64,000 nucleotides of DNA from Luteitalea sp. Its GTDB lineage: Bacteria > Acidobacteriota > Vicinamibacteria > Vicinamibacterales > Vicinamibacteraceae. Under the pieces are notes generated by a model that was given only the letters and a program-made list of their open reading frames with translations, did not search any database and was not told the origin of the DNA. Within the stretch, counting starts at the first letter, position 1; every line of letters begins with the position of its first letter. The stretch lies in contig WHTT01000010.1 of the NCBI GenBank assembly GCA_009377605.1, forward strand, positions 1 to 64,000, given 5' to 3'. The position numbers were made by a program, and so were the translations under genes. Positions 48,113-56,825 of the stretch are shown one piece after another.

Positions 48113-50201
48113 ACGTCGGTCTCTTTGTGTACAGGTACGACACGATCAGTAGCAGCACACCCAGCACCAACACCGTCGCCATCTTGTAGAACTGGCTGAG
48201 CGTCGCGAGGTCGATCACGAAAACCTTGAGGATCGTGACGGCGAATAGCGCAAGCGCCAGATAGCGAATGGGGGCGTACTGTCGCCTGAGGCCGATGGCG
48301 ACGAGTACTAGGGCGTATCCCGCCCACAGTGCCGAGATGGTGCCCTGCCGCGCAAGATCCGGCGACGTCAACCAGCTACCGCTGTAACCCAGGTGTTGGA
48401 ACGCCGTGCTGGTCTCGACGGTGAGCGCGAGCAGAGTGACCAGATTCGCGCTGACGAAGAGCAGCGCGCGCATGCCATCCTGCGCCGCGGCCTCCCATCG
48501 TCGGTACATGGCTGCGGTCACGTACATGACGGCCACGACGCATGTGCTCGTGAAGGCGAGCGTATTCAGGAAAGGCACGGCGATGCCAGCGTGGCCTGAA
48601 AGCAGGTGGCCAACGAGACGAAGACCGGCGACGATCACCAGTAACTCACCCACGCCTCGCGCCCAGCGGCGCTGGCCGATGAGACCGAGCCAGACGAGCG
48701 AGCAGCCTTCGATGGCTAGCGCCACGGTAGCCACGTAGCCCTCGAGCCAAATAACGATGGAGGCTGCCGTGAGGCCGAGCGCGAGGCCCAGGTGGTGCAT
48801 GGCCGCCGCGGGCAGGCGCGACCAAAGCCCCGTCGCGACCAGGCCGTTGACAGCGGCAAGACCGAGGGTGGCAGGTGCTTGCCAGTCCGGCGCATGAACG
48901 CCCAGCAGCTGATAGCTGACCGCGAACAGCCACCACCCATTCAAGTGAATGAGCGCCACGCGCGAAAGGGGAACGGGCCGGGGCTGACTACTATCCGAGG
49001 CACCCGCCGAACGCCAGGCGACCAGCAGATGCGCTACATAGATCGCTCCACCGGCCCCAAGGGCCGGCCACAGCCACTCACCGCGCGCGAACCCTTGCGC
49101 ATGCACCAAGAACGGCACAGCCGCTGCAGCCCAGAAGACGAGCGTGGCATCCCGGCGTTCGGAACCGACGTCGAACATCACGCCTACCAGCGCCAGCGCG
49201 ACCAGGAAAACGAGGAGTGCTGCATCATGTCCCGCGAGCAGGCCGAGCGAGACGATGTAGTACAAGACCGGCGCCGAGAGGATCGCTGCAACGATGACGT
49301 CCTTCCTGGGCGAGCTCGAGTGCCTTGCCTGTAATGCCGCCAGGATGAAGACCGCTGCAAATGCGGTCAGGAACAGCTCGGTCGTCAGCCAGAGCGACGG
49401 CTGGTAGGCGCTGTTCGCCCAGCCGAGCAAGCTTGCCGCGGTGGCAGCGTACGCAAGGACCGGCAGAGCGGGCCAGTCGTGGCGCGCCGCGATGACCACC
49501 GTACCGCCCGCTAGAACCAAATCGAAGGTGAGCAGCGCGATGGGGCTCTCGCGGTATCCGCCGGCGAGGAAGGGCGTGACGAAGCCACCGATCACTGCCA
49601 AGGCGGCAAACGGCAGCGACTCGTAGCGGCGCGCTAGCACGTATGCGAGTGCGGTCACACCGAGCAGCAGAGGAAACGCCAGCGCGCTCTCGATCAGCGC
49701 GTAATAGCCGTATGCGGCGTAGACGGCCACATATAGGACGACCAGGCCGGCACTGCTCAGCACTTGGCCAAACAGGGGCGTGCCGCGCGCAACCAGCCGT
49801 TCACCGAGCGCGATGAGCCCCACGCCCGCTGTGGCTGCGAGTCCTACGCGCGTCACCTCGTTCAGCCACAGTTGCGCAAACGCATAGCGCACGAAGTATC
49901 CCAGGCCAAGGATGATCGCTGCCACGCCGATGTACAGGAGCCAGCGCGTGCCGATGAGCGTCTCGATCTCTCCGCGCGGCGCGGCGGGCGCCGGGCCGGT
50001 AGCTTCAGGATGGCTCTCCAACGCCGACGACTCTGGAGGCATCGATTGGTGCGGCGTGTGCTCCGCTGCTGCTGCCCTGGCGGAGGGTGCGGGCACAGTT
50101 GGCTGTTGCCGGCGGACCAGCAGCACCGGAATCAGAACGAGCAAGGCGATGCCGATGGCTGCAAAGAATGCCATCAGCAGGAGTAGGAACAGGAGCTCCA
50201 C
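48111..50201 (-). CDS. DUF2339 polytopic membrane protein (first copy)
   Basis: A 696-residue protein. An N-terminal helix (LLFLLLLMAFFAAIGIALLVLI) is followed by a Pro/Ala-rich linker, then IGTRWLLYIGVAAIILGLGYFVRY and about 20 further helices, the DUF2339 pattern. The last helix region ends KMATVLVLGVLLLIVSYLYTKR. Function is unknown; it is an inner-membrane protein. GTG 50201 has AGGAG about 9 bases upstream. A second member of the family lies at 54557-56797, with three envelope or signalling genes between them. Confidence 0.8.
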   Translation of the reverse strand: MELLFLLLLMAFFAAIGIALLVLIPVLLVRRQQPTVPAPSARAAAAEHTPHQSMPPESSALESHPEATGPAPAAPRGEIETLIGTRWLLYIGVAAIILGLGYFVRYAFAQLWLNEVTRVGLAATAGVGLIALGERLVARGTPLFGQVLSSAGLVVLYVAVYAAYGYYALIESALAFPLLLGVTALAYVLARRYESLPFAALAVIGGFVTPFLAGGYRESPIALLTFDLVLAGGTVVIAARHDWPALPVLAYAATAASLLGWANSAYQPSLWLTTELFLTAFAAVFILAALQARHSSSPRKDVIVAAILSAPVLYYIVSLGLLAGHDAALLVFLVALALVGVMFDVGSERRDATLVFWAAAAVPFLVHAQGFARGEWLWPALGAGGAIYVAHLLVAWRSAGASDSSQPRPVPLSRVALIHLNGWWLFAVSYQLLGVHAPDWQAPATLGLAAVNGLVATGLWSRLPAAAMHHLGLALGLTAASIVIWLEGYVATVALAIEGCSLVWLGLIGQRRWARGVGELLVIVAGLRLVGHLLSGHAGIAVPFLNTLAFTSTCVVAVMYVTAAMYRRWEAAAQDGMRALLFVSANLVTLLALTVETSTAFQHLGYSGSWLTSPDLARQGTISALWAGYALVLVAIGLRRQYAPIRYLALALFAVTILKVFVIDLATLSQFYKMATVLVLGVLLLIVSYLYTKRPT

Positions 50202-50338
50202 CAGCGCTTCTCCTAACGCAAGACCAGCTCTGCAAGAGCCTACAGGCTCTCACATCGGTCATTCTGCATTAGAAGAAGTGCTAGGGGCGAGGGCCTGCCA
50301 CAGCACGTAGCGACCGTGCTACGTACCGTTGAACCTTC

Positions 50339-51355
50339 TCAAGGTCGAACTGTGATCTCGATGGCCTTGAGGAATTTCACGGGTTGGCCGTCTCGCGTCG
50401 CCGGCTTGTATTGCCAGCTCTCGGCGGCGTCCAACACCAGCGCATCATAGATTGGGTGTAGCGGTTGCGTCACCGCCGCACGCTCGACGCGCCCTTGCTC
50501 GTCGATGAGCACCTCGAGTGCCAGCGTCGCGGGTTGGCGATTGAGGGTGATGCCGCGCGGCGGAGGGACCTTTTGGCTGATGACGACTGGTGGGATGATT
50601 TCGGGTGGCGTCGCGGCACGAGGCTTGCTTGGTGGGACGTCCGCTGCCGCATCCGTCGTATCCTCGCCAGCCGCGGTACCACCGGGCGCCGCCGCTCCAT
50701 CCCCGTCGGTCTCCTCGTTCGGAGTACTGGCGCCGTCACTATTCGCTGCTGGCTCAGAGGGGGCCGGGGCGACTTCGAGGGGCACCGGGCTCGGCGCCGA
50801 GGCAGACGCAGGGGCATCATCTGCTGCGGAAGTCAGCGCCAGGAAACCGTCCACCAGGACACGCAGATCGGACGTGCCCATCTTTGCAAGATCAGAATCG
50901 TCGAGGAGCGGCCTCAGCTCCTTGAACGCGACCGCTGCTTCGTCGCGCTTTCCCTCGCTGAAGAGTGTCTTGGCTGCTGCGAAGCGCTCTTTGACGAGCG
51001 ACGGCAGCACGCGCTGACGGACCTCGCCAAACAGCTCGCGCACGCGCGGCGATACTTCCGCCTCGGTGAGTCGCACCAGTGGATCTGCTTCGACGAGCGT
51101 CTCGAACGCGCCCTCTGCCTCCGGCGCTCGACCAAGAGCGATCAAGCACAGGGCTCGTGTCTTGGCCGCGCCCACGGTCTCGGCTCGTGTCGCCGGCCGG
51201 ATGCCGGTCAACACGGCCAGCGCGTCGGCGAACTGTGCGGACGCGTACAGCGCCTTTGCCCGCTCGAGCGGCTCCTGTGCCCGCACCAGCAGCGGGGCCA
51301 GAAAGATCGTGGCGAGGCCGGCGATCCAAACGATGTTCTGGCGAACCGTAGTCAT
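50339..51355 (-). CDS. Exported protein with TonB C-terminal-like domain
   Basis: A 338-residue protein with a signal peptide (NIVWIAGLATIFLAPLLVRA). A helical, TPR-like region (about 30-165) and a long Ala/Pro/Asp linker (about 170-260) follow. The C-terminal TonB fold shows ALEVLIDEQGRVERAAVTQ and LVLDAAESWQYKPATRDGQPV. There is no N-terminal membrane anchor, so it is probably periplasmic and not a classical TonB. It forms a leftward block with the PEGA gene. ATG 51355 (MTTVRQNIV) is chosen over an extension to 51406. Confidence 0.75.
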   Translation of the reverse strand: MTTVRQNIVWIAGLATIFLAPLLVRAQEPLERAKALYASAQFADALAVLTGIRPATRAETVGAAKTRALCLIALGRAPEAEGAFETLVEADPLVRLTEAEVSPRVRELFGEVRQRVLPSLVKERFAAAKTLFSEGKRDEAAVAFKELRPLLDDSDLAKMGTSDLRVLVDGFLALTSAADDAPASASAPSPVPLEVAPAPSEPAANSDGASTPNEETDGDGAAAPGGTAAGEDTTDAAADVPPSKPRAATPPEIIPPVVISQKVPPPRGITLNRQPATLALEVLIDEQGRVERAAVTQPLHPIYDALVLDAAESWQYKPATRDGQPVKFLKAIEITVRP

Positions 51356-51440
51356 GACACTCTCCCCCGGAGAACGCGTGACGGCAGGGAGGGGGGCGCG
51401 CCGCAATCACCTGATGGGCAGGCCTGAATGAAGGCCTGCA

Positions 51441-53051
51441 CTACTGGCTGAAATCCACTGTTGCCACTGCTGGCTCATCGGCACGGATTGTCACGGGCAC
51501 GCGTCGCTCGCCAAGCTTCGGGTGACGGAACACCAGCTCGTAGCGTCCCACGGGCAGCGTGGCCTGGCCGATCGGGGTCTCGCCGAGCGAGCGACCGTTG
51601 ACGAACACCTCTGCCCACGGCGTCGCATTGGCGTGCAATTGGCCATCCGGCAGCGTGACGGCCACCGTGAGGCCACGGCCGGCAGCGACGTCAATCATTT
51701 GCTCGTTGCGAAAGCCATACGTCTCGTTCACCAGGGTCAGCACATGCCTGCCGGGCCGGAGCGCCAGCTGGCCGCCATCGCTGGATCCGAGAACTTCACC
51801 CTTCTCCAGCACCGTGACTGGGATCTTCGAGGCAATGGTCACCTGTCCCGTCTGCGGCTGGGGTGGCGGCTTTGGCGCCAACGCCACTGCCAAGTTCGTC
51901 GTCTGACCGCCGCGAATCTGGACGTCACGTGTCTGCTCGATGCCCTCTCGGCTCAGACGTACGCTGTGGCGGCCTACGGACAGCTCTTTCAGGGTCAGCG
52001 GGGTGGTGCCGCGCGTCTGACCACCGATCTCCACCTGTGCACCGCTCGGATCGCTGGTAATGACGAGTGCGCCGGCGTTCGCTACCGGCTCCGGCGTATC
52101 GGAGGGAGGCGCCGCCCCACCCAGCTCGACGTACTGTGAAGCGACCTGTCCTGCCGCGACGCCAACGTGTTGCCGGCGGACAACGCCACCGGCACGCAGC
52201 TCGACGACGTGATACCCGGGCCAGACCCGGACGCTCAGCGGGGTTCTCCCACGCGGCCGGCCATCGATCGCGACGTCGACACCGCTCGGGCGCGACTCGA
52301 TGATGATCTCGCCGTCGGCCGTGGCTCCACCACCCCTGCCAGGCCCAAAGAACCGCACTGCAATGTAGATTCCCTGCGCGAGAACGGCCAGGATCAGGCC
52401 CACGAGCAGGAGCCGCATCAAACGGCGCGAGCGCCCAGTGGCGATCGACACGCTGGGCTCCGCCTGACGATCGTGCAGGATCGAGGGAGGCGCGCCTGGC
52501 GCGCGGGTCGACGGCGCGAGAAAGGTGTGCCCAGTAGGTGAGCCGGCGCCACCGCGCCCTGCCGCTTCGGTTGGCGGCGCGGGCTGTCCAAGCGTAGCGG
52601 GTTGCACCGCCCCGGGACTTGACCCAGCACTGGGACCCTCAGACTCTCGTCTCTCGACGGGCCCGCCCCGAGCCGGGTCGAGGGGCTGGTCCCGAGCGGA
52701 GTCGAGGGACGACCCTGAGCGAGACTCGATTGCGTCGGGACGTCCTGAGCTTGTCCCCCCTCGGCCGTGCTCAGGGCCATCCTCAGGTTCTTGACGGGTC
52801 GAGGGGCTGAGGCTCGAGGCGCTTGGGGTTTCGGCGGCGGAGGAAGTTTCCACCACCAGGGCCCGCGGCGTGTTCGCCTCTGGTGCAAAGGCCTCGAGCG
52901 CACCGAGCTCTTCGTCGCGCGATGGCCACACGAGCTGCGGCGTGTGCTCACCGCTCACGAGCGGCGCTGACTCTTCACCGGAAATCGGCTTGCTGACTTG
53001 GCTGCCAGGAGAGGAGGTGGCCCAAGTACGCGGCCGGGGCTCACCACTCAT
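51441..53051 (-). CDS. PEGA-repeat membrane protein with disordered cytoplasmic part
   Basis: A 536-residue protein. The first ~215 residues are a disordered, Pro/Ser/Gly-rich cytoplasmic stretch. One membrane helix follows (RLLLVGLILAVLAQGIYIAV). Three PEGA-type domains complete it: IIIESRPSGVDVAIDGRPRG, LVITSDPSGAQVEIGGQTRG and HANATPWAEVFVNGRSLGET. PEGA domains bind cell-surface or wall components. Part of the disordered stretch is encoded by repeat-like sequence (52640-52800). ATG 53051 (MSGEPRPRTWATS) is chosen. Confidence 0.8.
   Translation of the reverse strand: MSGEPRPRTWATSSPGSQVSKPISGEESAPLVSGEHTPQLVWPSRDEELGALEAFAPEANTPRALVVETSSAAETPSASSLSPSTRQEPEDGPEHGRGGTSSGRPDAIESRSGSSLDSARDQPLDPARGGPVERRESEGPSAGSSPGAVQPATLGQPAPPTEAAGRGGAGSPTGHTFLAPSTRAPGAPPSILHDRQAEPSVSIATGRSRRLMRLLLVGLILAVLAQGIYIAVRFFGPGRGGGATADGEIIIESRPSGVDVAIDGRPRGRTPLSVRVWPGYHVVELRAGGVVRRQHVGVAAGQVASQYVELGGAAPPSDTPEPVANAGALVITSDPSGAQVEIGGQTRGTTPLTLKELSVGRHSVRLSREGIEQTRDVQIRGGQTTNLAVALAPKPPPQPQTGQVTIASKIPVTVLEKGEVLGSSDGGQLALRPGRHVLTLVNETYGFRNEQMIDVAAGRGLTVAVTLPDGQLHANATPWAEVFVNGRSLGETPIGQATLPVGRYELVFRHPKLGERRVPVTIRADEPAVATVDFSQ
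52640..52800. repeat. Repeat-like GTCCTGAGC/GGGTCGAGG stretch inside the PEGA gene
   Basis: Motifs of the sort GGGTCGAGGGGCTG, GGAGTCGAGGGACGA, CCCTGAGCGAGACTCGA and GTCCTGAGCTTGTC recur about every 25-40 bases. They resemble the widespread CCTGAGC/GTCGAGG intergenic repeat of GC-rich bacteria. Here they lie in frame and code for the low-complexity linker. Confidence 0.55.
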
Positions 53052-53147
53052 GGTTGACTCTGCCCACGACAAACTCCAATCCGCTCGCGACTGAGCACCC
53101 GGGGCCCGCAAGTGAGCGTCGCCCCTCGACTCGCTCGCTCGGGGCGC

Positions 53148-53205
53148 GGCCGACAGGCTGCGTCCCGGAAGAAGAGCGAAGCTCTTCCGTTAGCCCGGAA
53201 ACCTA
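53148..53205 (-). promoter_or_regulatory. Structured leader ahead of the PEGA gene (possible riboswitch-like RNA)
   Basis: On the minus strand this reads GGTTTCCGGGCTAACGG, a GAAGAGC-TTC-GCTCTTC hairpin, then CCGGGACGCA and GCCTGTCGGCC. The GGGACGCA after a long hairpin recalls the c-di-GMP-I (GEMM) riboswitch core, but the AAAGCC that should follow is shortened and the second domain is not evident. It stands about 100 bases upstream of the PEGA start. The rest of the gap to 53367 shows no gene. Confidence 0.25.
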
Positions 53206-53367
53206 TTGAGGTCGTCTCCGCCTCCCGAATGGTCTCCAGCGGCGGCGACGATTGGGGCCAGCCGAAGGAATAATAATCCAAACTGGCGTATACCAATACA
53301 AGGTACGTGTTCGACGCCTGTTTTCACCCTTACAGACACCCTACTACATTCAACGCCTTGCTCCGGC

Positions 53368-54471
53368 TCAAGGCACGGATCGTGCTCGCTCGGCAGCAAC
53401 GCGTTGCGGTGGCCGCCAGTCTTGATCTGTCAGGTCAATCTCCCCGCGCTCCACGATGCGGACGAGCGCCTCGACGACCCCAGGGTCGAAGTGCTTGCCG
53501 CTCTGACTGGCGATTTCCCCCAGCGCGTTGCTGATCGACCAGGCCGGCTTGTACGGTCGTGAGTGCGTGAGCGCGTCGAACACGTCCGCCACGGCGACGA
53601 TACGGCTTACGAGCGGGATCTCATCACCCTTGAGCGCGCGGTCGTATCCCGACCCGTCCCAGTGCTCGTGGTGTGTCAGCGCGATCTGTTCCGCCATCTG
53701 CAGCAATCCGTGTGCGCTGCCGGAGAGCAGGTCGGCGCCTGCAGCCGTGTGTGCCCGCATCGCCGCGTACTCCTGCTCATCCAGCCGGGCGAACTTCAGC
53801 AGAATCTGGTCTGGGATCGCGATCTTTCCAAGGTCGTGCAGCGGTGCCGCCAACCGCAGTAGGCGGACCGTCTCCGTGGACAGTCCCATCTCCGCGCCGA
53901 TCTGCGCGGCGACCCGTCCCACCCGATGCATGTGCTGCATCGTGTCATCGTCACGAAACTCCGCTGCGAGCGTGAGACGGTACAAGATCTCCTTTTGCGC
54001 ATCTTCGAGCTCTGTCGTGCGGTCGCGGACCTTTCGCTCGAGCAGCTCGTTTTGCGCCTGGAGCGCCACGTACAGAAACCGCGCCTCGAGCAAGTTGCGC
54101 AGCCGAAGCAGGATCTCGGTTCGGTCGAACGGCTTGTTGACGAAATCCTTCGCGCCGACGGCCAAGGCGCGCTTCTTCACTGAATGGCTGTCGTCTGCCG
54201 TGATGAAGACAATCGGCAGAAACTCGTCCTCACGGATGTGCGGCGTGATCTCGGCGAGCACGTGAAAGCCATCGTGGCCTGGCATGTGCAGGTCCAGCAA
54301 AACCAAATCTGGGCGGTGGTCGAGGAACAGGCGCAGCGCCGCGCGCGGATCGCTCGTTCCGACGACGTGGAGAAGCCCCGCGCCTCGGAGCAGCCGCTCG
54401 AGAATCTCGACGTTCGATGGTTGATCGTCGACGACGAGGACGCGTGCTTCTGGCCACGGCAAATCCGACAT
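53368..54471 (-). CDS. Response regulator with HD-GYP domain
   Basis: A 367-residue protein. Receiver domain: RVLVVDDQPSN, phospho-accepting Asp in LVLLDLHMPGHDG, and switch Thr/Lys (FITADD, NKPFD). A short coiled linker (LLERKVRDRTTELEDAQKE) leads to an HD-GYP phosphodiesterase: HDLGKIAIPD, HHEHWDGSGYDRALKGDEIP and RIVAVADVFDALTHSRPYK. The GYP motif reads GYD, a common variant. It likely degrades cyclic di-GMP under control of an unlinked kinase. ATG 54471 is chosen. Confidence 0.9.
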   Translation of the reverse strand: MSDLPWPEARVLVVDDQPSNVEILERLLRGAGLLHVVGTSDPRAALRLFLDHRPDLVLLDLHMPGHDGFHVLAEITPHIREDEFLPIVFITADDSHSVKKRALAVGAKDFVNKPFDRTEILLRLRNLLEARFLYVALQAQNELLERKVRDRTTELEDAQKEILYRLTLAAEFRDDDTMQHMHRVGRVAAQIGAEMGLSTETVRLLRLAAPLHDLGKIAIPDQILLKFARLDEQEYAAMRAHTAAGADLLSGSAHGLLQMAEQIALTHHEHWDGSGYDRALKGDEIPLVSRIVAVADVFDALTHSRPYKPAWSISNALGEIASQSGKHFDPGVVEALVRIVERGEIDLTDQDWRPPQRVAAERARSVP

Positions 54472-54556
54472 GGTGCACGCCCTGAAGAGAGCTGGGGAGC
54501 GCTCAATCGCGATTCTACCGCGACAGGTGCTGGGCGTGAGACTGTTTTTGGCCGCC

Positions 54557-56797
54557 CTACGCGCTTTCCATTTTCGTCGCACGGTAAAGGTAGGCCATTG
54601 TGAGCAAGACCATGCCCAGGCTCAGGGCGGACACCAGCCGCGCCACGGGGCCAATTACCGGGAAGTCGTTGACGCACAGCTTGCCGAGCGCGAGGATGGC
54701 CAGCGTCACGCCCAGGTATCGCAGGGCGGCGTGTCGGCGCCAAATCCCCGCTGTGACCAGGCCACAGCCGTAGGCCGCCCACAGCATGGTGGGGCCGACC
54801 CGTTGGGCCGTCTGCCAAGCGTGCGCGCGCGTCGACACCTCGAACGCGGCGGCATCGAGCGCCTGCTGCTGGAGCCACACCGCGGTCTCCATGGTGAGCA
54901 CCAGGACAACCAAGAGGTGTGCGCCGAGCAGCAGCGCGCCGCGCGTGGGGCCCAGCTCGCCCGAGCTCGGCTGAGCCTCTCGTCCAACCCGCCACCAGGC
55001 AACCAGCAGCGCGACCACCACCACGAAGGCTGGTCCCGTCCGATGGTTGAGAAACGCCGGCGCGATCAAGCTCGTACGCGTCGCCAGAGTGTGTAGGGCG
55101 CTGAAGTAGGCAAGGGCCAGTAGCGCCTCGCCTGTGATGCGGAGGCCGGTTCGCGATGCACCGAGCGACAGTAAGACCACACCCTCGAGCGCGAGCGCCA
55201 CCGTGGCGGCAAACCCTCCCGTCCACAGCGTCACGGCTGTCGCGCCCAGCGCCAGCGCGATGCCCGCGTGATGACGCGCGGCTTCGCCGTATCGGCGCCA
55301 CCACCCTGCGCCTAGCGTCACATGCGCCACGATCAGCGGCGCGCCGGCAAGTATCGGCCACGATGCGAACCGCGGCGCGAGGAGCAGGCCAAGCGCCACG
55401 AACGTCCACCATGCGTTGACGTGGCTCAAGGCGATCTCGGCGCCCGTCACCGGCTGCTCACCCAGCGCTTCCCACTCCGAGACCACATGCAGCGCGCTGA
55501 CTGCTGCGACAGCGACGAGGCCGGCCACGAACCATTCGCGATCGAGCGATGCATAGCACCACGCCAGGAGCGGAGCTGCCACCCCGGCGAATGTCGCCCC
55601 TCGCACCAGGCGCGAGCCCAGACGAGCCGCCGCGACCAGGCCGGCTAGCGTCGCAGCAATGGCGTACACGAGCCAGCCTCCGGCGTGTGGTAAGAGGATC
55701 GCCACCGACGCGGCATGGTAGGCAACCGGCGCGCTCGCCAGCGCGACGGCTGCCCAAGGCTGGAACGGGTGGACCGGTGCGTTGCCACGCGTCTCCCGCC
55801 GTGCCTCGCGCCACGCGATGACGAACAGCGCAAGATAGGCGGTGAGGAACAGCTCGAGTATCCACCACTGGTCGCGTGTATACGAATGTTCGGACCACCA
55901 CACGAGCAGCCAGACGGTCAGCAGGTACGACGCGACGTCGACGAGCGGCCACCGCGCGCGATGCGCCAGCCAGCGCGCCACCAGAATGAGGACGCCGACA
56001 TACATGAACAGCGCAACGGGCGCATGCTCAGGTCCCATCAGCACCGGCGTGACGAAGCCCGCACCTAGGGCGATCAGCGCGAAGGAGAGCGACCGATGGC
56101 GTATGCTCTGGACGAATGCCAGCGCGGTCACCGACGCGAGCAGGGCGAAGGCCGGCCAGGGCAACAGCAGCCAGGAGCCCGGTCCGATCATCCAAGCGCT
56201 TGCGTAGAGTGTGGCCAGCGCCACGCCGATGAGCACGCGCCCGCGTGCGATCTGCCGCCTCGCAGTGCGTTCCCCGAGCGCTAGCAAGCCGACCCCCAAC
56301 AGAGCGCCGGACGCGGCACGGATAGGGGCGGCCATCCAGTCACGGCTCACGACATATTCGAGCAGCCACACGACCCCGACGGCCGTCAAGCCCAGACCGA
56401 TGTAGAGAAACCAGTGCGCGCCGATACGTTGTTCTAGGTAGGGCCGCCTCGCCGAGGCGGCCGTGCCCGCGCTTGGTGCCTGAGGCTGCGTCTCGACCTC
56501 CGAGCTCAGTCTCTCAGCCTGCAGGCCACGAATCGTCTCGCGCCACTCTTCATCGTCGTCTGCGCGCTCCGATGCTTCGTCGTCAGGCACTGCGGCAGCT
56601 TGTTTGCCCAGCAGGTCGACGCGCTCGCCCAAGTGGCGGACCTGCTCGCCGAGCGCGCGCAGCTCACGCTCCAGCCCGTCCGCCACCTCGAGCGCGCGCG
56701 CCGCCCGCAGGAGGGCGCCGCTCGTCGTGATCAGTATGAGGAGCAGGCAGCCGAACAGGGCGAGGATCAGGAGCAAGTAGGAAGTAGCGTCGACCAT
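54557..56797 (-). CDS. DUF2339 polytopic membrane protein (second copy)
   Basis: A 746-residue protein. N-terminal helix (YLLLILALFGCLLLILITTS), then a coiled coil (ELRALGEQVRHLGERVDLLG), an acidic linker, then IGAHWFLYIGLGLTAVGVVWL and about 20 helices ending MVLLTMAYLYRATKMESA. It has the same plan as the first copy at 48111-50201. The residues just before the conserved core (AASARRPYLEQR) are encoded by a GTAGGG palindrome, an in-frame repeat insertion. Function is unknown; it is an inner-membrane protein. Confidence 0.8.
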   Translation of the reverse strand: MVDATSYLLLILALFGCLLLILITTSGALLRAARALEVADGLERELRALGEQVRHLGERVDLLGKQAAAVPDDEASERADDDEEWRETIRGLQAERLSSEVETQPQAPSAGTAASARRPYLEQRIGAHWFLYIGLGLTAVGVVWLLEYVVSRDWMAAPIRAASGALLGVGLLALGERTARRQIARGRVLIGVALATLYASAWMIGPGSWLLLPWPAFALLASVTALAFVQSIRHRSLSFALIALGAGFVTPVLMGPEHAPVALFMYVGVLILVARWLAHRARWPLVDVASYLLTVWLLVWWSEHSYTRDQWWILELFLTAYLALFVIAWREARRETRGNAPVHPFQPWAAVALASAPVAYHAASVAILLPHAGGWLVYAIAATLAGLVAAARLGSRLVRGATFAGVAAPLLAWCYASLDREWFVAGLVAVAAVSALHVVSEWEALGEQPVTGAEIALSHVNAWWTFVALGLLLAPRFASWPILAGAPLIVAHVTLGAGWWRRYGEAARHHAGIALALGATAVTLWTGGFAATVALALEGVVLLSLGASRTGLRITGEALLALAYFSALHTLATRTSLIAPAFLNHRTGPAFVVVVALLVAWWRVGREAQPSSGELGPTRGALLLGAHLLVVLVLTMETAVWLQQQALDAAAFEVSTRAHAWQTAQRVGPTMLWAAYGCGLVTAGIWRRHAALRYLGVTLAILALGKLCVNDFPVIGPVARLVSALSLGMVLLTMAYLYRATKMESA
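56436..56463. repeat. Palindromic GTAGGG-family repeat inside the DUF2339 gene
   Basis: AGGTAGGGCCGCCTCGCC with GAGGCGGCCG. It differs from the intergenic unit at 27656-27686 at only a few positions, and it is read in frame without a stop. Confidence 0.85.
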
Positions 56798-56825
56798 TCA
56801 GGATCCACATTTTTTGCGCGACGTG

